DNA from: Dictyostelium firmibasis
Lineage: Eukaryota; Evosea; Eumycetozoa; Dictyosteliales; Dictyosteliaceae
Assembly (NCBI GenBank): GCA_036169595.1
Contig: CM069768.1
Span: 880,001-944,000 of the forward strand
Length of the DNA: 64,000 nucleotides
Direction of reading: 5' to 3'
Shown here: one piece after another, positions 20,082 to 37,676 of the stretch
Layout of the letters: each line of letters opens with the position of its first letter
Position numbering within the stretch: the stretch's first letter is position 1
Program-made: the position numbers and the translations under genes
Notes under the pieces: model-generated
Databases searched by the model: none
The model's input: only the letters and a program-made list of their open reading frames with translations
Told to the model about the DNA's origin: nothing

Positions 20082-20645
20082 GGTTATTTTTGAAAGTTTC
20101 AAAAATTACCTCAATTTTACATAAATTTTTTTATTTTTTATGAGAAAAAACCTTATAAATCAAAGTGGCCAGAATATCTAAAAAAAAGTATTTTTTATAA
20201 TTATAAAAAAAAAGGATTTCTATAATTCAAAAAATTGAGATTTATATATGGAAGAAAAAAAAAAATTTACCAAACTGGTCCCAAGGATGTAGTTTTAATT
20301 TAGTTTCTTTCAATAATCACAATGTGTTTAAATTTAACAACATTAATCTATTAAATATTAAAACTAAATTTGAAAAAGGAATGGGTTTAAAATTGATTTT
20401 TAATTTTTTTTTAAAAAAAAAAATAAGTAAAATTTGGTTTATCCCAATATCAAATTACAAATTAGTTATAATTTTCAAAATAAACATATTTTTTATTCCA
20501 TGACAATTTTAAAATAATTAATTTTTTTTCAAAAGATAATATAAATATTTTGATGTATTTTTTATTCTTGGATGATTTAAGTTTTTTTTTATTATTGTAA
20601 GAAAAAAATAAAATACAATTTGGGAAAAAAAAATAGTAATGTAAA

Positions 20646-20676
<31 letters not shown>

Positions 20677-21159
20677 GTAATATAAATTGAGTAGTTTTTT
20701 TCCAATACACTTTTAAACATTTAAAAACTACATTATTTTTACAAACATAAAATTTTACAAATAATTTGCAATCCAACATACACATAAAAAAAAAAAAACC
20801 CACATTTTTGTGATATCATGGTTACTGTTTGAAAGAGCAGCGGTTTGCAAATAAATTTTTTTTTTTTTTTTTTATTTTTTATTTTTATTAATTTTTTTTT
20901 TTTTTTATTTTTATTTTTTTTTTTATATTTTTATTTTATTTTATTTTATTTTTTTTTAAAATATAATCCCTGTAATAAAACATTAAAAAATAAATAAATT
21001 TTAAATAATTTTAATACACACAAATACATACATAAAAATATTAATATTAAAATAATAATAACAATAATATTATAATATAATTTCATTTCAAATTTTTAAT
21101 TGAATAAATTTCAAACCCAAAACAAACATATTATTATTATTATTCAAATATATTAAAAA
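20082..21159. other. A+T-rich intergenic DNA
   Basis: About 1.1 kb with T and A tracts (notably 20650-20677 and 20860-20960). A minus-strand frame at 20462-20803 is all Lys, Phe and Asn codons and has no domain-like content. The segment at 20265-20320 is slightly less A+T-rich. I see no supportable gene here. The promoter of the 21160 gene must be in the last few hundred bases. Confidence 0.5.
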
Positions 21160-22057
<898 letters not shown>

Positions 22058-22300
22058 TAAAATAAATAAAAAATAAAAAAAATAAAAAAGAGAGGGAGAG
22101 AAACAGAGATGATTCTATATAATAAAAATGAAACTCTGCATTTAAATTTGTAATTTAAAATGAACCAAAAAAACAAGTCAATTTGATTGCATAATTAATT
22201 ATTTTTTTTTTTTTTTTTTTGTTTTTTTTCCCAAAGCCAATTTTTTTTTTTATTTCACTTTTTTTTATTTTTTCTATTTCCCTCTTACTATTATATTATA

Positions 22301-22441
22301 ATGATAACAAGGATAATTAATAAAAGCAATTATAATACTAAAATTTTTAGAAATTTTCAAAACTATAGTACAAAATTTAAAGTTAATAATAAAAGTTTAA
22401 AAGAATTAACTGTAAATAAAGAAAAAACAAATAATAATAAT

Positions 22442-22495
<54 letters not shown>

Positions 22496-23548
22496 CAAAT
22501 TAAAAATGCATTAAAGAATAATTATAAAATTAAAGATAAACAGTATGAATCATATCATTCATCATGGTTTGATTTTGAAGGATTTGAAAAGATACCAACA
22601 ATAAGTAGTGGTATTATTAGTTTAGACTATCAATTAAAAATTGGTGGATTACCATTGAATCATATTGTTGAAATTTATGGTGACTCTTCAACTGGTAAAT
22701 CAACTTTTTCAATGTTTATTTTATCAAATTTAATTGAAAGAAATTCACTAAAACAACAAAACCAACAATCTTCATTATTATCAAATTCACAAGAAGAGAA
22801 TATATTATATATTGATAGTGAAAATTCGTTCAATTCAGAATGGGCAGAAAAAATTGGAATGAGTTTATCAAATTGTACAGTATTTCAACCAAATAGTTCG
22901 GAGGAAGCATTTGAATTAATAAAAGAATCATTAAAGAATAATATTTTTAAAGTTATAATTTTAGATAGTTTAAGCTCGTTAATGTCAATTAATGATATTG
23001 AATCCAATTTGGTTGAAACTAATAATCATACAAATTATAAAAATATTAATTTTGATTGGATAAGTTCAAATTTAAAAGAAATATCAAATTTATTAGTTGA
23101 CTCAAATTGTTGTTTCATTTTTACAAATCAAATGAGATACTCTTTTAATAAAGACGATAAAGATGATGATGATGGTAATAAAAATAATATTTTAACGATT
23201 AGTGGCGGCAATGGTCAATTACTATCGTTCGCAAATTCAACACTAAATAAATGGGTTGATATTGGTATTGAATTAAAAAAGGATAGATTTTTAGTAGATG
23301 AATTAAATAAAATCGTTGGTATTAAAACATCAGTTACAATTAAAAAGAATAGATTAGAAATTCATGAAAATGGTATAAACAATAAAAAGTTTCAAAAACA
23401 ACTTTTAAACTTTCAACCTTTTATTGATATTCATTTTGAAAATGGAATTTTAAAAGAAAAAGAATTCAATCAAATTAAAAACCATTTAAATTTAAATAGT
23501 TCAATTTGTATAAAAGATTTAAAAAATAATTTGTTTAATAATGAATAA
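22301..23548 (+). CDS. Mitochondrial RecA-like recombinase
   Basis: A single-exon gene for 415 residues. Residues 1-30 are basic, hydroxylated and acid-free with RNFQNYSTK, a typical mitochondrial presequence. A poly-Asn run (about 47-66) precedes the RecA core. Core motifs are GIISLDYQLKIGGLP, Walker A in EIYGDSSTGKSTFS, ILYIDSENSF, Walker B in FKVIILDSLSSL, and the loop-2-like ISGGNGQLLSFANSTLNKW. Order and spacing match bacterial-type RecA rather than eukaryotic Rad51, as expected for an organelle recombinase from the endosymbiont. It would pair and exchange strands of mitochondrial DNA. The core is quite diverged (Walker A GDSSTGKS in place of GPESSGKT), so it may be a second, faster-evolving copy beside the organism's described mitochondrial RecA. 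Confidence 0.88.
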
Positions 23549-24053
23549 AAAACTTTATAAAAAAAAAAAGACTCGAGAAGAAAAAAAATATTAATGGGGA
23601 ACAAAGATTTTTTTTAAGAAAAAGAAAGAGAAAAAGAAAAAAAAAAATTTATTTTAAAATTTAAAGATATATGATTCATTTTTAGTAGTAAGATTATTCT
23701 TTTTCAAATTAAAAACAAAAACAGAAAATTCAATTGTTTTCTTTTGTTTTTTTTTTTTTTTTTTTTAAATTTTGTTGATATTGATGTGCGAATTAAATTT
23801 TTTTTTTCCCGATAGAAATGATGACCCATTTCATTATTAAATATCAACTTTCAATAAATTTTTTAAAAATATAAAAAAATAAAATAAAAAAAAATAAAAA
23901 AATAAAAAAAAAAAAAAAAAATATAAAATTCCAAGCAAAAGTTGAATTTGAAAAAAATCAAAATTTAGAAATTTTCGAAAAATTTCTGTTTGCTCCGTTA
24001 CCCAACCGAATCTTTTTACCAGCCTAACACAACTGCAGATTTTTTCATTTTTT

Positions 24054-24090
<37 letters not shown>

Positions 24091-24318
24091 TATTTTTGTT
24101 CATTGTTTTAATTTTCTTTTTTTCTTCTTTCTTTTTTCTTTTTTTGTTACATTTGTATTTGTTTTAAAAATTAAAAAAAAAAAACATACTTTTTAATACA
24201 ATTAAACACATGATATGATATAATTTTTTTTTCCAATCCAAAAATAATTATTAAAACGATTTAATAATAATAATAATAATAATAAAAAAAATAAAAAAAA
24301 TTTATTAAATAAAATAGA
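23549..24318. other. A+T-rich intergenic DNA
   Basis: About 770 bp of T and A tracts. The best candidate regulatory stretch is 23985-24040, which has more G and C than its surroundings. A short AAT run (24262-24282) lies just before the next ATG. No gene is supported. Confidence 0.5.
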
Positions 24319-24867
24319 ATGGGTAAATTAAAATTAAAAAGACCACAAAATCTAAGTGATTCATTTCACGAAATTGTATCAAAAGAAACATGGAGAAAGA
24401 TTCAACATAAAGCAGTGATGATGTTTGGTATGGATTATAGATCTATGGCATTATTTAGAGTTACAATGGCATTGTGTGTAATTGGAGATGTTATTGAACG
24501 TGCAACCGATTTACGTGTGATGTATACAGATAATGGTGTTATGCCACGTCATTTGATCGCAACTCGTTATAGTAGTAATTACTTTTTACCAATTCATCTC
24601 GTCAATACATCATTACATTTTCAAGCATTTTTATTCATATTACACATTTTAATTGCGTTTGCTATGTTGATTGGATATCGTACTAAACTCACCTCAATTT
24701 TAACATGGTTAATGACAATTTCATTACAAGCATACGTTGGTATCATTGGTCATGGTGGTGATGTTTTCTTTCGTATGATGTTATTTTTAAATATTTTCAT
24801 TCCAACTTCAAAATATTTCTCTTGGGATAGTGCAACATTTTATCAAGATTTACCATTAAAACGTTTA

Positions 24868-24908
<41 letters not shown>

Positions 24909-26876
24909 TAGTATTAATAATAATTTAAATAATAGTACCATTACAAATATACCAATAATTAATCTATCAGAACCAGAATCACCATTACAACAACAACAAT
25001 TATTACAACAACAATTACAACATGATCAACAATTAATTTTACAACAATCTCAACAAGACTCTATAGGTAGTAAATCCGATGAAATTGACATTGAAATTGG
25101 TAGTGATCGTGGTATTGAACAAAAAGTTTTACTACCAAAAAGGGACCCAGATAGTTATCGTTTCCTTTCATTTGGTACTTGTTCAATTATTTTACAAATC
25201 GGTTTAATGTATTGTACTTCATATTTCCATAAATCCGGTTTAGAATGGCACAATGGTGATGCAACTTTTTATGCTCTCACTTTAGATTATTTTGCTACTG
25301 ACATAGCTAAATTATTTTTATATTTCCGTCCTGCATTAAAGTAGATATATAATATTATATATATATATCAGTTTAATAATTTAATAATATTAACTTTTTT
25401 TTTTTTATTTTTTTTTTTTTATTTTTTATATAGAATTTTAACAATTGCAGTTGCAAAATGGGAATTATTTGGTATTTTATTTTTATTTTCACCAATTTAT
25501 TCAGATTGGTTTAGATTATTTGGAGCACTTGGATTCATTGCAATGCACGCTGGTTTTATTATGTGTTTACGTTTAGGTTTATTCTTTTTCGTTACAGCAG
25601 GTGCAGAGTTAATTAATATTCCAACAACTGTTTGGGAATTATTCTTTGATTTGATTGATAAGAAAATATTAAAAGGTCAATCACCAACTCGTGTTTATTA
25701 TAATATTTCAAGCCCAATTAGTCAAAAAATCGCTTTAATCTTAAAAACTTATTTTATTGTACCAGGCCATGCTATTTTTTCACCATTAGAAAAAATGTTA
25801 AATCATGAAGATTCAATCAATGCTTCTTCAGTGTCACCTTATTTATTAAGTTCTTCTTCATCATCATCTTCAAATGATAATTCAGGTTCAGATACTGATG
25901 ATGCAGAGAGATCGCATCGTCGTCGTACAAATTTATCATCACCATCAATCTCTTCAACAATGTTTTCAACAAGTAATAGTAAAAAAGATTTAGTTGGTGA
26001 TGATTGGTTAGTTACAATCGATGCAAATGGAATTAGAAAAAGAAATATTCATGCTTTAAATTTCATTTGTAGTAAATCACCATTATTATTCCCAATAGCA
26101 ATCGCATTCACATATGTACCAGTAAATGTGTGTGCCTTGTTTACAAAGGTTTGTCAAAAGATTCACAGTCGTTCACAACAATCATTAATTATGTCTGGTG
26201 GTAAGAGAACATTATATCAAAAGAAAAAGAATCCAACTCCACAAACTCCACGTATTTATTCAATTTTAAATAACATTTGGATGTTATTCATTTGTTACTT
26301 CTTATTCGCTTATAATATGAATGTTTTTGATTATAATTTTGGTTTCCAACCAAGTTGGCATCAATTCGCATATGTATTTAGATTAGGTAAATAATTATTA
26401 TCACTATTTTTTTTTTTTTTTTTACAATTTTATTAATATTAATAATAATAATTATAGATCAAAGTTGGAATATGTTTAGTCCAGCACCACCAAAAACTCA
26501 TTGGTGGCATGTAATTCATGGTGAATTAGATGATGGCACTAAAGTTGAATTATTTAAGAATGAAGGTATGTTTAATTTTCAAATTAATACCGAAGTAAAT
26601 TTTGAAAAACCAGATCCATTCTACAAATCATATGGTAATCATAGATGGTTTAAATATTATGAAAACGGTTATAATCAAGCAAATAGTGATAGTTTGAGAT
26701 TGGAGCATGGTAGATACCTCTGTAGAGAATTCAATAAAAGACATACTGGTGATGAAATGTTATATAAATTCTCTGTTTACTTTGTTCATGAATTCCAAAA
26801 TCTTGATGGTACTGTTAATCCAAAGAATTATTTCTCATTGTGGGATCATATTTGTTATGATAAAAAACAAATTTAA
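24319..26876 (+). CDS. HTTM / vitamin-K gamma-carboxylase-like membrane protein
   Basis: Three exons, 24319-25340, 25434-26386 and 26458-26876, give 797 residues. The N-terminal half has the HTTM pattern: an amphipathic start, FRVTMALCVIGDVI, MYTDNGVMPR, then membrane helices with LIGYRTKLT and HGGDVFFRMMLF, and later MYCTSYFHKSGLEWHNGDAT. Near residue 658 the motif SWNMFSPAPP is one that HTTM and gamma-carboxylase proteins share. Two low-complexity inserts (poly-Asn/Gln near 185-255 and Ser-rich near 515-550) sit in loops. HTTM relates to vitamin-K-dependent gamma-glutamyl carboxylase, but most members have no proven enzyme activity and are scattered across bacteria and eukaryotes. Membrane location is sure; chemistry is not. 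Confidence 0.87.
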
Positions 26877-27090
26877 ATTTATACAATAAAAATTAATGAT
26901 AATAAAAGAAAAAAAAAAAAGAAAAATTTAATAAAATAAAAATGATAAATAAAATATTTTAATTAAAAAAAATGCAATATTCTCTTTCATTTAAAAAGTT
27001 TAAAATTTTATAGTTTTTGGTAAAATAAAGTTTGTAACTTAGAAAAAAAAAAAATATAAATATTATTTTTATTTACAATTTAGCGGTGAT

Positions 27091-28636
<1,546 letters not shown>

Positions 28637-28977
28637 TTTATATGAAAATATAAAAATAAAAAAAATTTACAAAAGTGATGGTTTAAATTTCCAATGCACT
28701 TTTTTTTTTTTTTAAAAAAAAAAATAAATAAAATAAAATAAAATAAAATAAAATAAAATAAAATAAAATAAAACAAAATAAAATTAAATAAAAAATCTAA
28801 AAACTTTTTTTTCAATTTCCCAATCCAAAAAAAGATTTTTTAATTTTTTTATTTTTTCGTTTCACCCAAAACTTAAAATTTTTAATGAAAAAAAGATATT
28901 ATTTTATTTGAAACCAATTTTAAGTAAAAAAAATAGGAAATTGATCAAACTTTTTTTTTTTTTAATTTTTTTTATTT
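28637..28977. other. Intergenic with an (AAAAT)n run
   Basis: A pentanucleotide AAAAT array occupies about 28721-28782. The rest is A/T tracts upstream of the patatin gene and downstream of the carrier gene. No coding or RNA gene is visible. Confidence 0.6.
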
Positions 28978-30204
<1,227 letters not shown>

Positions 30205-30283
30205 TATTATATATAATTTTTTTTAAGTGATTTTCATTTGTACATATGGGTGAATTTATAATTTTTAAAATAAAATTAATTTG

Positions 30284-30339
<56 letters not shown>

Positions 30340-31399
30340 TAATAAAAAAAAAAATTTAGTTCAAAATTAAATTTCATTTTATTTTTCTCACTGTTTTTTA
30401 TAATAATAAAATATGAAAAATAAGGAGATTATGGTTTTGGTAATTCTTTATAACAGTGAAACCTACAGAGAGGTTATGGTTTTTCTCCCATATTAACCTC
30501 ACAACTTTACAAGCTTTTAACCATACATATTTAGTTGAGAAATTTCAAAGACATATAATTATTATGGCTATATTAAATTAATGTGATCATTTCCTTTATG
30601 ATAAACCAAAACAAACTTTTTTTTTTTTTTTTTTCAAAATATACAGACGATACAAATAAAAATTTAAAAAAAAATTTTATATTATTAACAACTTTTAAAC
30701 CTCATATTTAAATTTTTATATATTTTTTAATTTTTTTTTTTTGTACACTTTTATAACTCCACTACTTTATTATCATTATATACATAAACTTAAAAGAGAG
30801 GCTGCCCTAACTCGTCATTGATTTTAATAGAAATAAATCAAAACTATATTTTTAAAAAAAAAAAGGTATTTTTGTCACTTTTTTTCTTAATGTTTTTTGA
30901 AAACCAAAAAAAAAAAACATTTATATTTATTGAAAGTGTGCTTCTCATTCAAGTGTTTTTTTTGTTTTTTTTTTTTTGTTTTTTTTTTATAATGTTTCCT
31001 AAGAAATCATTTTTTTAAAAAATAATAAAAAAAATCACAATTAAAATAATTTTCTCGTATGAAAAAATCCTTCAAACTGTTTATTTGAAAAAAAAAAAAA
31101 AAACAAACAATCGGAAGTTTTCATCAATTTTCTTTGAAAATAAAAAAAAAAAAAAAAAAAAAAAGTTGATGTTGTTGGGGTTTTTTGTGAAATCGAAGAA
31201 AAAAAAAAATTATTTAAATTATTTAAATTATTTTAATTTTGATGTTTTCATACCACGCACAATTTTTTGGGAGATTTGAGAAAAAAAAAAAAATCTACAC
31301 AATTTTAGTTTGACAAAAAAAACCATTAAAACCCATTTTTTTTTTATAAAACTTTTATGTAATTCATATTTTTTTATATTTTAAATAAATAAACAAACA
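30205..31399. promoter_or_regulatory. Long divergent intergenic region
   Basis: About 1.2 kb between the carrier (minus) and TIG-protein (plus) starts, holding both promoters. Much is A/T homopolymer. The island at 30400-30620 has mixed composition and contains a hairpin (separate entry). A second mixed patch lies at 30795-30830. Short frames at 30818 and 31085 are Lys/Phe-rich and not credible. Confidence 0.5.
30470..30500 (+). other. Hairpin-forming inverted repeat in intergenic DNA
   Basis: GAGGTTATGG and CCATATTAACCTC form a stem of seven pairs plus three inner pairs around an 8-nt loop, with a 3-nt bulge. It lies in an unusually mixed-composition patch of intergenic DNA. It may be a structured transcript or a chance palindrome; nothing else decides this. 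Confidence 0.35.
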
Positions 31400-34130
<2,731 letters not shown>

Positions 34131-34309
34131 TTTAAATAAAACCTTTTATTTAAAAATATTCACTTTAAAGTTTTTTTATTTTTTTCAACGATCATCCTCT
34201 AGTATATTTATTTTTATCTTTTAGTGGCTTATCACAACCACAATTATGTAATAACTAATAACTCTATAAAATTCAATTGTAATACGATCCATAAATATCT
34301 CTAGTATTA

Positions 34310-34704
34310 TTATAATAATTCCCTATTTACAATGTGGTTTTTGATGTTGATATTGATGTTGTGATGTTGATGTTGATATTGATGTTGATATTGATGTTGA
34401 TATTGATATTGATGTTGATGTTGATGCTGATGTTGATATTGATGTTGATATTGATGTTGATATTGATGTTGGTGTTGATGTTGGTGTTGGTGTTTCGTTG
34501 TTGTTGATACATCTGAAGTATCTTTATTGTCTTTCTTTTTCTCATGGTTTTTCTTATTATTTCTTTGTATCCATTTCGATATTACTAACACCTACTGTAC
34601 AAAAACTAATCATATCACTAATTACAGATTTGATTGGTTCTTTCTTTTTCTTGTCATCAATACTATTACTTTCATTAAAATTTTTTGATAAATATATAAC
34701 TTAA
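34310..34704 (-). pseudogene. Possible decayed gene with a His/Gln/Tyr repeat
   Basis: On the minus strand one frame reads NESNSIDDKKKKEPIKS and on to SNIEMDTKK before a stop. The overlapping frame continues with NHEKKKDNKDTSDVSTTTK and then a long HQHQYQHQ repeat. Both halves look coding, but they are in different frames and neither has a good start. A missed intron is possible; a frame-broken gene seems more likely. Nothing identifies a family. Confidence 0.3.
34336..34495. repeat. TGATGT/TGATAT hexamer array
   Basis: A tandem array of 6-bp units, TTGATG and TTGATA mixed, about 26 copies. In the three minus-strand frames it reads His-Gln/Tyr-Gln, Asn-Ile or Ser-Thr-like repeats. Confidence 0.92.
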
Positions 34705-35151
34705 AGAATTTAATTTATTAAAAATTACAAATGATCATTTTGAGGAAATTATTATTATTATAATCGTTTTTTTTTTTGGAATCCATAACAATTTTAAAAA
34801 TATTTTACACAAAGGTTTCAACATATGCATATATAAAAAAAAAAAATATTAAAAAAAAATGAAAAAGGGATGAAAAAAAAATAAAGAAAATTAAAAAATT
34901 AAATTAGAATAATTACTTCCTTCATTTTAAATTATTCCTATTTTTTTTTTTTTCTATTTTTTTTTTATTTTGATTTTGAAATGATTTACTTTATTTTAAC
35001 ATAAAAAAAAAAAAATAAATAAAAAAAAAAAAAATATTTTAAATACAAAAAAAATTTTTATTTTTCTATTCAATTAAACATTAAAATAAAAATGTTATAA
35101 TTATTTTTTGGTTTTGGTTAGAATTTTACCAGGGTTTTGAATCATTCGTAT

Positions 35152-35192
<41 letters not shown>

Positions 35193-35410
35193 AAACTAAA
35201 AAAAAAAAAAAAAAAACAAGAGCTTTACTTAAGATGGTAATTCAGGTCGCTATTAATTTCGAGAATGAACACGTGGTTCGAGTTCTTTCTGAATTTAAAA
35301 AAAAATTAAAAAAAAATATAATTAAAAAAAAAAAATTAAATTTGTGAAATTTAAAAAAAAAAAAAAAAAAATATCTTCAAAAAATTTCACAATAAAAATA
35401 AACAATAATA

Positions 35411-35445
<35 letters not shown>

Positions 35446-35448
35446 CAA
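34705..35448. other. A+T-rich intergenic DNA
   Basis: About 740 bp upstream of the SIS-domain gene, mostly A and T runs. A mixed-composition island at 35215-35300 contains GTGGTTCGAGTTC, which resembles a B box but lacks a paired T arm. The last 35 bases before the ATG are an AAT run. No gene is supported. Confidence 0.5.
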
Positions 35449-36615
35449 ATGGAAGAATTACGTAAGAAACAACCAACTAGACTCCCACTTAGAAGTTGTC
35501 ATCCACATAATATGTATGATATGATTACAAATACACCAAAAGCATTGAAAAGAGTTTTAGAAGAAGAAATCACCAATATTAAATCAATTGCCGATGTATT
35601 GGTGAACAAGAAAAAGATTTTTTTAATTGGTATTGGCACAAGTTATCATGCAGCATTAAATGCTAGATACTATTTGAAATCATTAGGAAAAGTTGATTGT
35701 GAAGCTATCAACTCTATGGAATTCATTTTAAATCCACCACTTTTCAATGACCCAAGTTCATGTGCAATGATCATTTTCTCACATTCTGGTATTAAAACTT
35801 ACTCTTATCAAGCCTATTTAAAAGGTAAAGAATTGAATGTTTATACAATTCTTGTCACTTCAGTAAATTCAATCATCGAGCATCCAATTGATGCAATCAT
35901 TAGAACTAGTCAACAAGAACAATCAGCAGCATTCACAATTAGCCATTCCTGTTCAACACTATGTTCATTATTATTATCAATTGAAATCAGTCGTTTAAAT
36001 GGAATGGTTAATACAACTATTGATAATGAATTATTGATGTTACCATCACTATTCACTGGAATTTTAGATAAAACAATTCCAGAGATTAAAGAATGGTGTA
36101 AAGCTGCTGTCAAATTTGATAACCGTTATTTCATGGCCTACGGTGGTAACGAATCAAATGCAAATGAAGTTGCTTTAAAAATTCAAGAAGCAACATACAC
36201 TTTTTGTCAAGGTTATAATTTTGAATTCTATTTGCATGGTCCATTCATTGCAACCAATGAAAATACTTTATCAACTTTTATCATCACTTCCACCACTCAT
36301 CAATTGGATAGTGCCAAACATAGAGAAATCATTGATAGAACTCTAAAGAGTGTAAACTTGGTTCAAAATGTAAACTCAACAGCTGCTTTAATCCTATCAG
36401 AAGCTGATAATACTTCTACCTCTCAAATTGGTAAAGATACTATACTAATTAGAGCCCCTGATGTTTCAGAACCAATCTCTGTCCTAACTAACCTTTACAT
36501 CCTTCAATTGATGACTTATTTCATGGCAGTTGAAAAAGGTACAAATCCAGACTCTTTTAAAAGAAATATACCACCATATGATACCTGTTTCCCAAAATCT
36601 GGTTTAATTTTATAA
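35449..36615 (+). CDS. Double SIS-domain sugar-phosphate isomerase-like protein
   Basis: A single exon for 388 residues, free of low-complexity inserts. The first SIS domain (about 45-175) carries KKIFLIGIGTSYHAALNARY, IFSHSGIKTYS and YTILVTSVNSIIEH. The second (about 215-360) has RYFMAYGGNESNANEVALKI and the helix EATYTFCQGYNFEFYLHGPF. The end NPDSFKRNIPPYD resembles the tail of GlmS-type isomerase halves. The family isomerises or deaminates amino-sugar phosphates. The N-terminal glutaminase half of glucosamine-6-phosphate synthase is absent, and the start (MEELRKKQPTR, with an H-P-H-N-M-Y-D-M-I motif) matches the linker before a GlmS SIS half. It is probably a cytosolic stand-alone isomerase or deglycase; substrate is not set. 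Confidence 0.88.
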   Translation: MEELRKKQPTRLPLRSCHPHNMYDMITNTPKALKRVLEEEITNIKSIADVLVNKKKIFLIGIGTSYHAALNARYYLKSLGKVDCEAINSMEFILNPPLFNDPSSCAMIIFSHSGIKTYSYQAYLKGKELNVYTILVTSVNSIIEHPIDAIIRTSQQEQSAAFTISHSCSTLCSLLLSIEISRLNGMVNTTIDNELLMLPSLFTGILDKTIPEIKEWCKAAVKFDNRYFMAYGGNESNANEVALKIQEATYTFCQGYNFEFYLHGPFIATNENTLSTFIITSTTHQLDSAKHREIIDRTLKSVNLVQNVNSTAALILSEADNTSTSQIGKDTILIRAPDVSEPISVLTNLYILQLMTYFMAVEKGTNPDSFKRNIPPYDTCFPKSGLIL

Positions 36616-36672
36616 ATTTTTATTTTTAAAAATAAAAAAATATAATGAAAAAAACAAACACTCACTTTTTTG

Positions 36673-36739
<67 letters not shown>

Positions 36740-37546
36740 TTTAATTAAAATTTTTTTCAATAATAAATGAGGAATTATAATTCGAGATCTAAAAAAAAAA
36801 AATCTGGTTTGAGTTTTTTAAAATTTTTTTAATTTAAGAATTCCAGTTTTTTTTTGGAAAAATTAAAAAAGCGCGAACATGCATGTGTGACAATTTTTAA
36901 AAATTCAAATTCACCGTTACATAGAAAAATCCCTCCAATTTTGATTTTTGAAAAAAAAAAAATAAAAAAAAAAAAAAAATTAGAAAAAAAAAAAAATTTT
37001 GTCATTTGTTTTTATCATATATCTACACATATTAAAGGAATAAAAAAGAAACAACAATATAGATATCATAGAATTATATAATAATAATAGTAGTAGTAGA
37101 AATAATATAAATAGTTTATAAGGGTATTATAATAAATATTAAACTCTTTACTATAAAAACATCAAGTTTATACACATTTATTATCCACTAATAATAGTAT
37201 TACACAAAAAAAAAAAATTTTAAAAAATTTTTAAAAAACAAAAAAAAAAAAAAAAAAAGAGAACAATAAAAAAAAAAAAGTAACTAAATAAATAAATATA
37301 TAAATAAAAAAAATAAAAACAAAAGAGAGGATAAAAAAATATAAGAGTAAAAAAAAAAAAAAAAAGATAGATACTTACTAAAAATAATAATTATAATTAA
37401 TAAAAAATTAATAAAAAATAAAAATAAAAAAAAAAAAGATTCTAAATTAAAAATAATCTCAACATATAATACATACATACACACACAATTCACATTAAGG
37501 AAATAATTAAAGCATACATATTATTTTGATATTTTTTATTTTTTAA
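36616..37546. other. A+T-rich upstream region of the Polo-like kinase gene
   Basis: About 930 bp with long A runs at 36675-36735. A mixed patch at 36860-36940, including GCGCGAACATGCATGTGTG, stands out and is the best candidate regulatory site. The 37080-37200 segment has many TAG/TAT triplets. No coding gene is supported. Confidence 0.5.
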
Positions 37547-37638
37547 ATGGTATCAATAAATCAAAATTTTAAGCTACCCACCTCAATGAACTCACAACCT
37601 TTACAAATACAACAACAACAACAACAACAATTAAATTT

Positions 37639-37676
<38 letters not shown>

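Noticed and set aside
20462-20803. 113-codon minus-strand frame
   Set aside because: Lys/Phe/Asn-only composition from A/T tracts and no splice partner or domain.
23816-23850. ATGATGA resembling a C box of a C/D snoRNA
   Set aside because: No D box CTGA or terminal stem at a suitable distance.
35272-35285. GTGGTTCGAGTTC resembling a B box
   Set aside because: Flanks do not pair into a T arm, and no tRNA or A box is near.
36854-37081. 75-codon frame upstream of PLK
   Set aside because: Mostly Lys from A runs; only the first 30 codons look mixed and no homologous pattern is seen.
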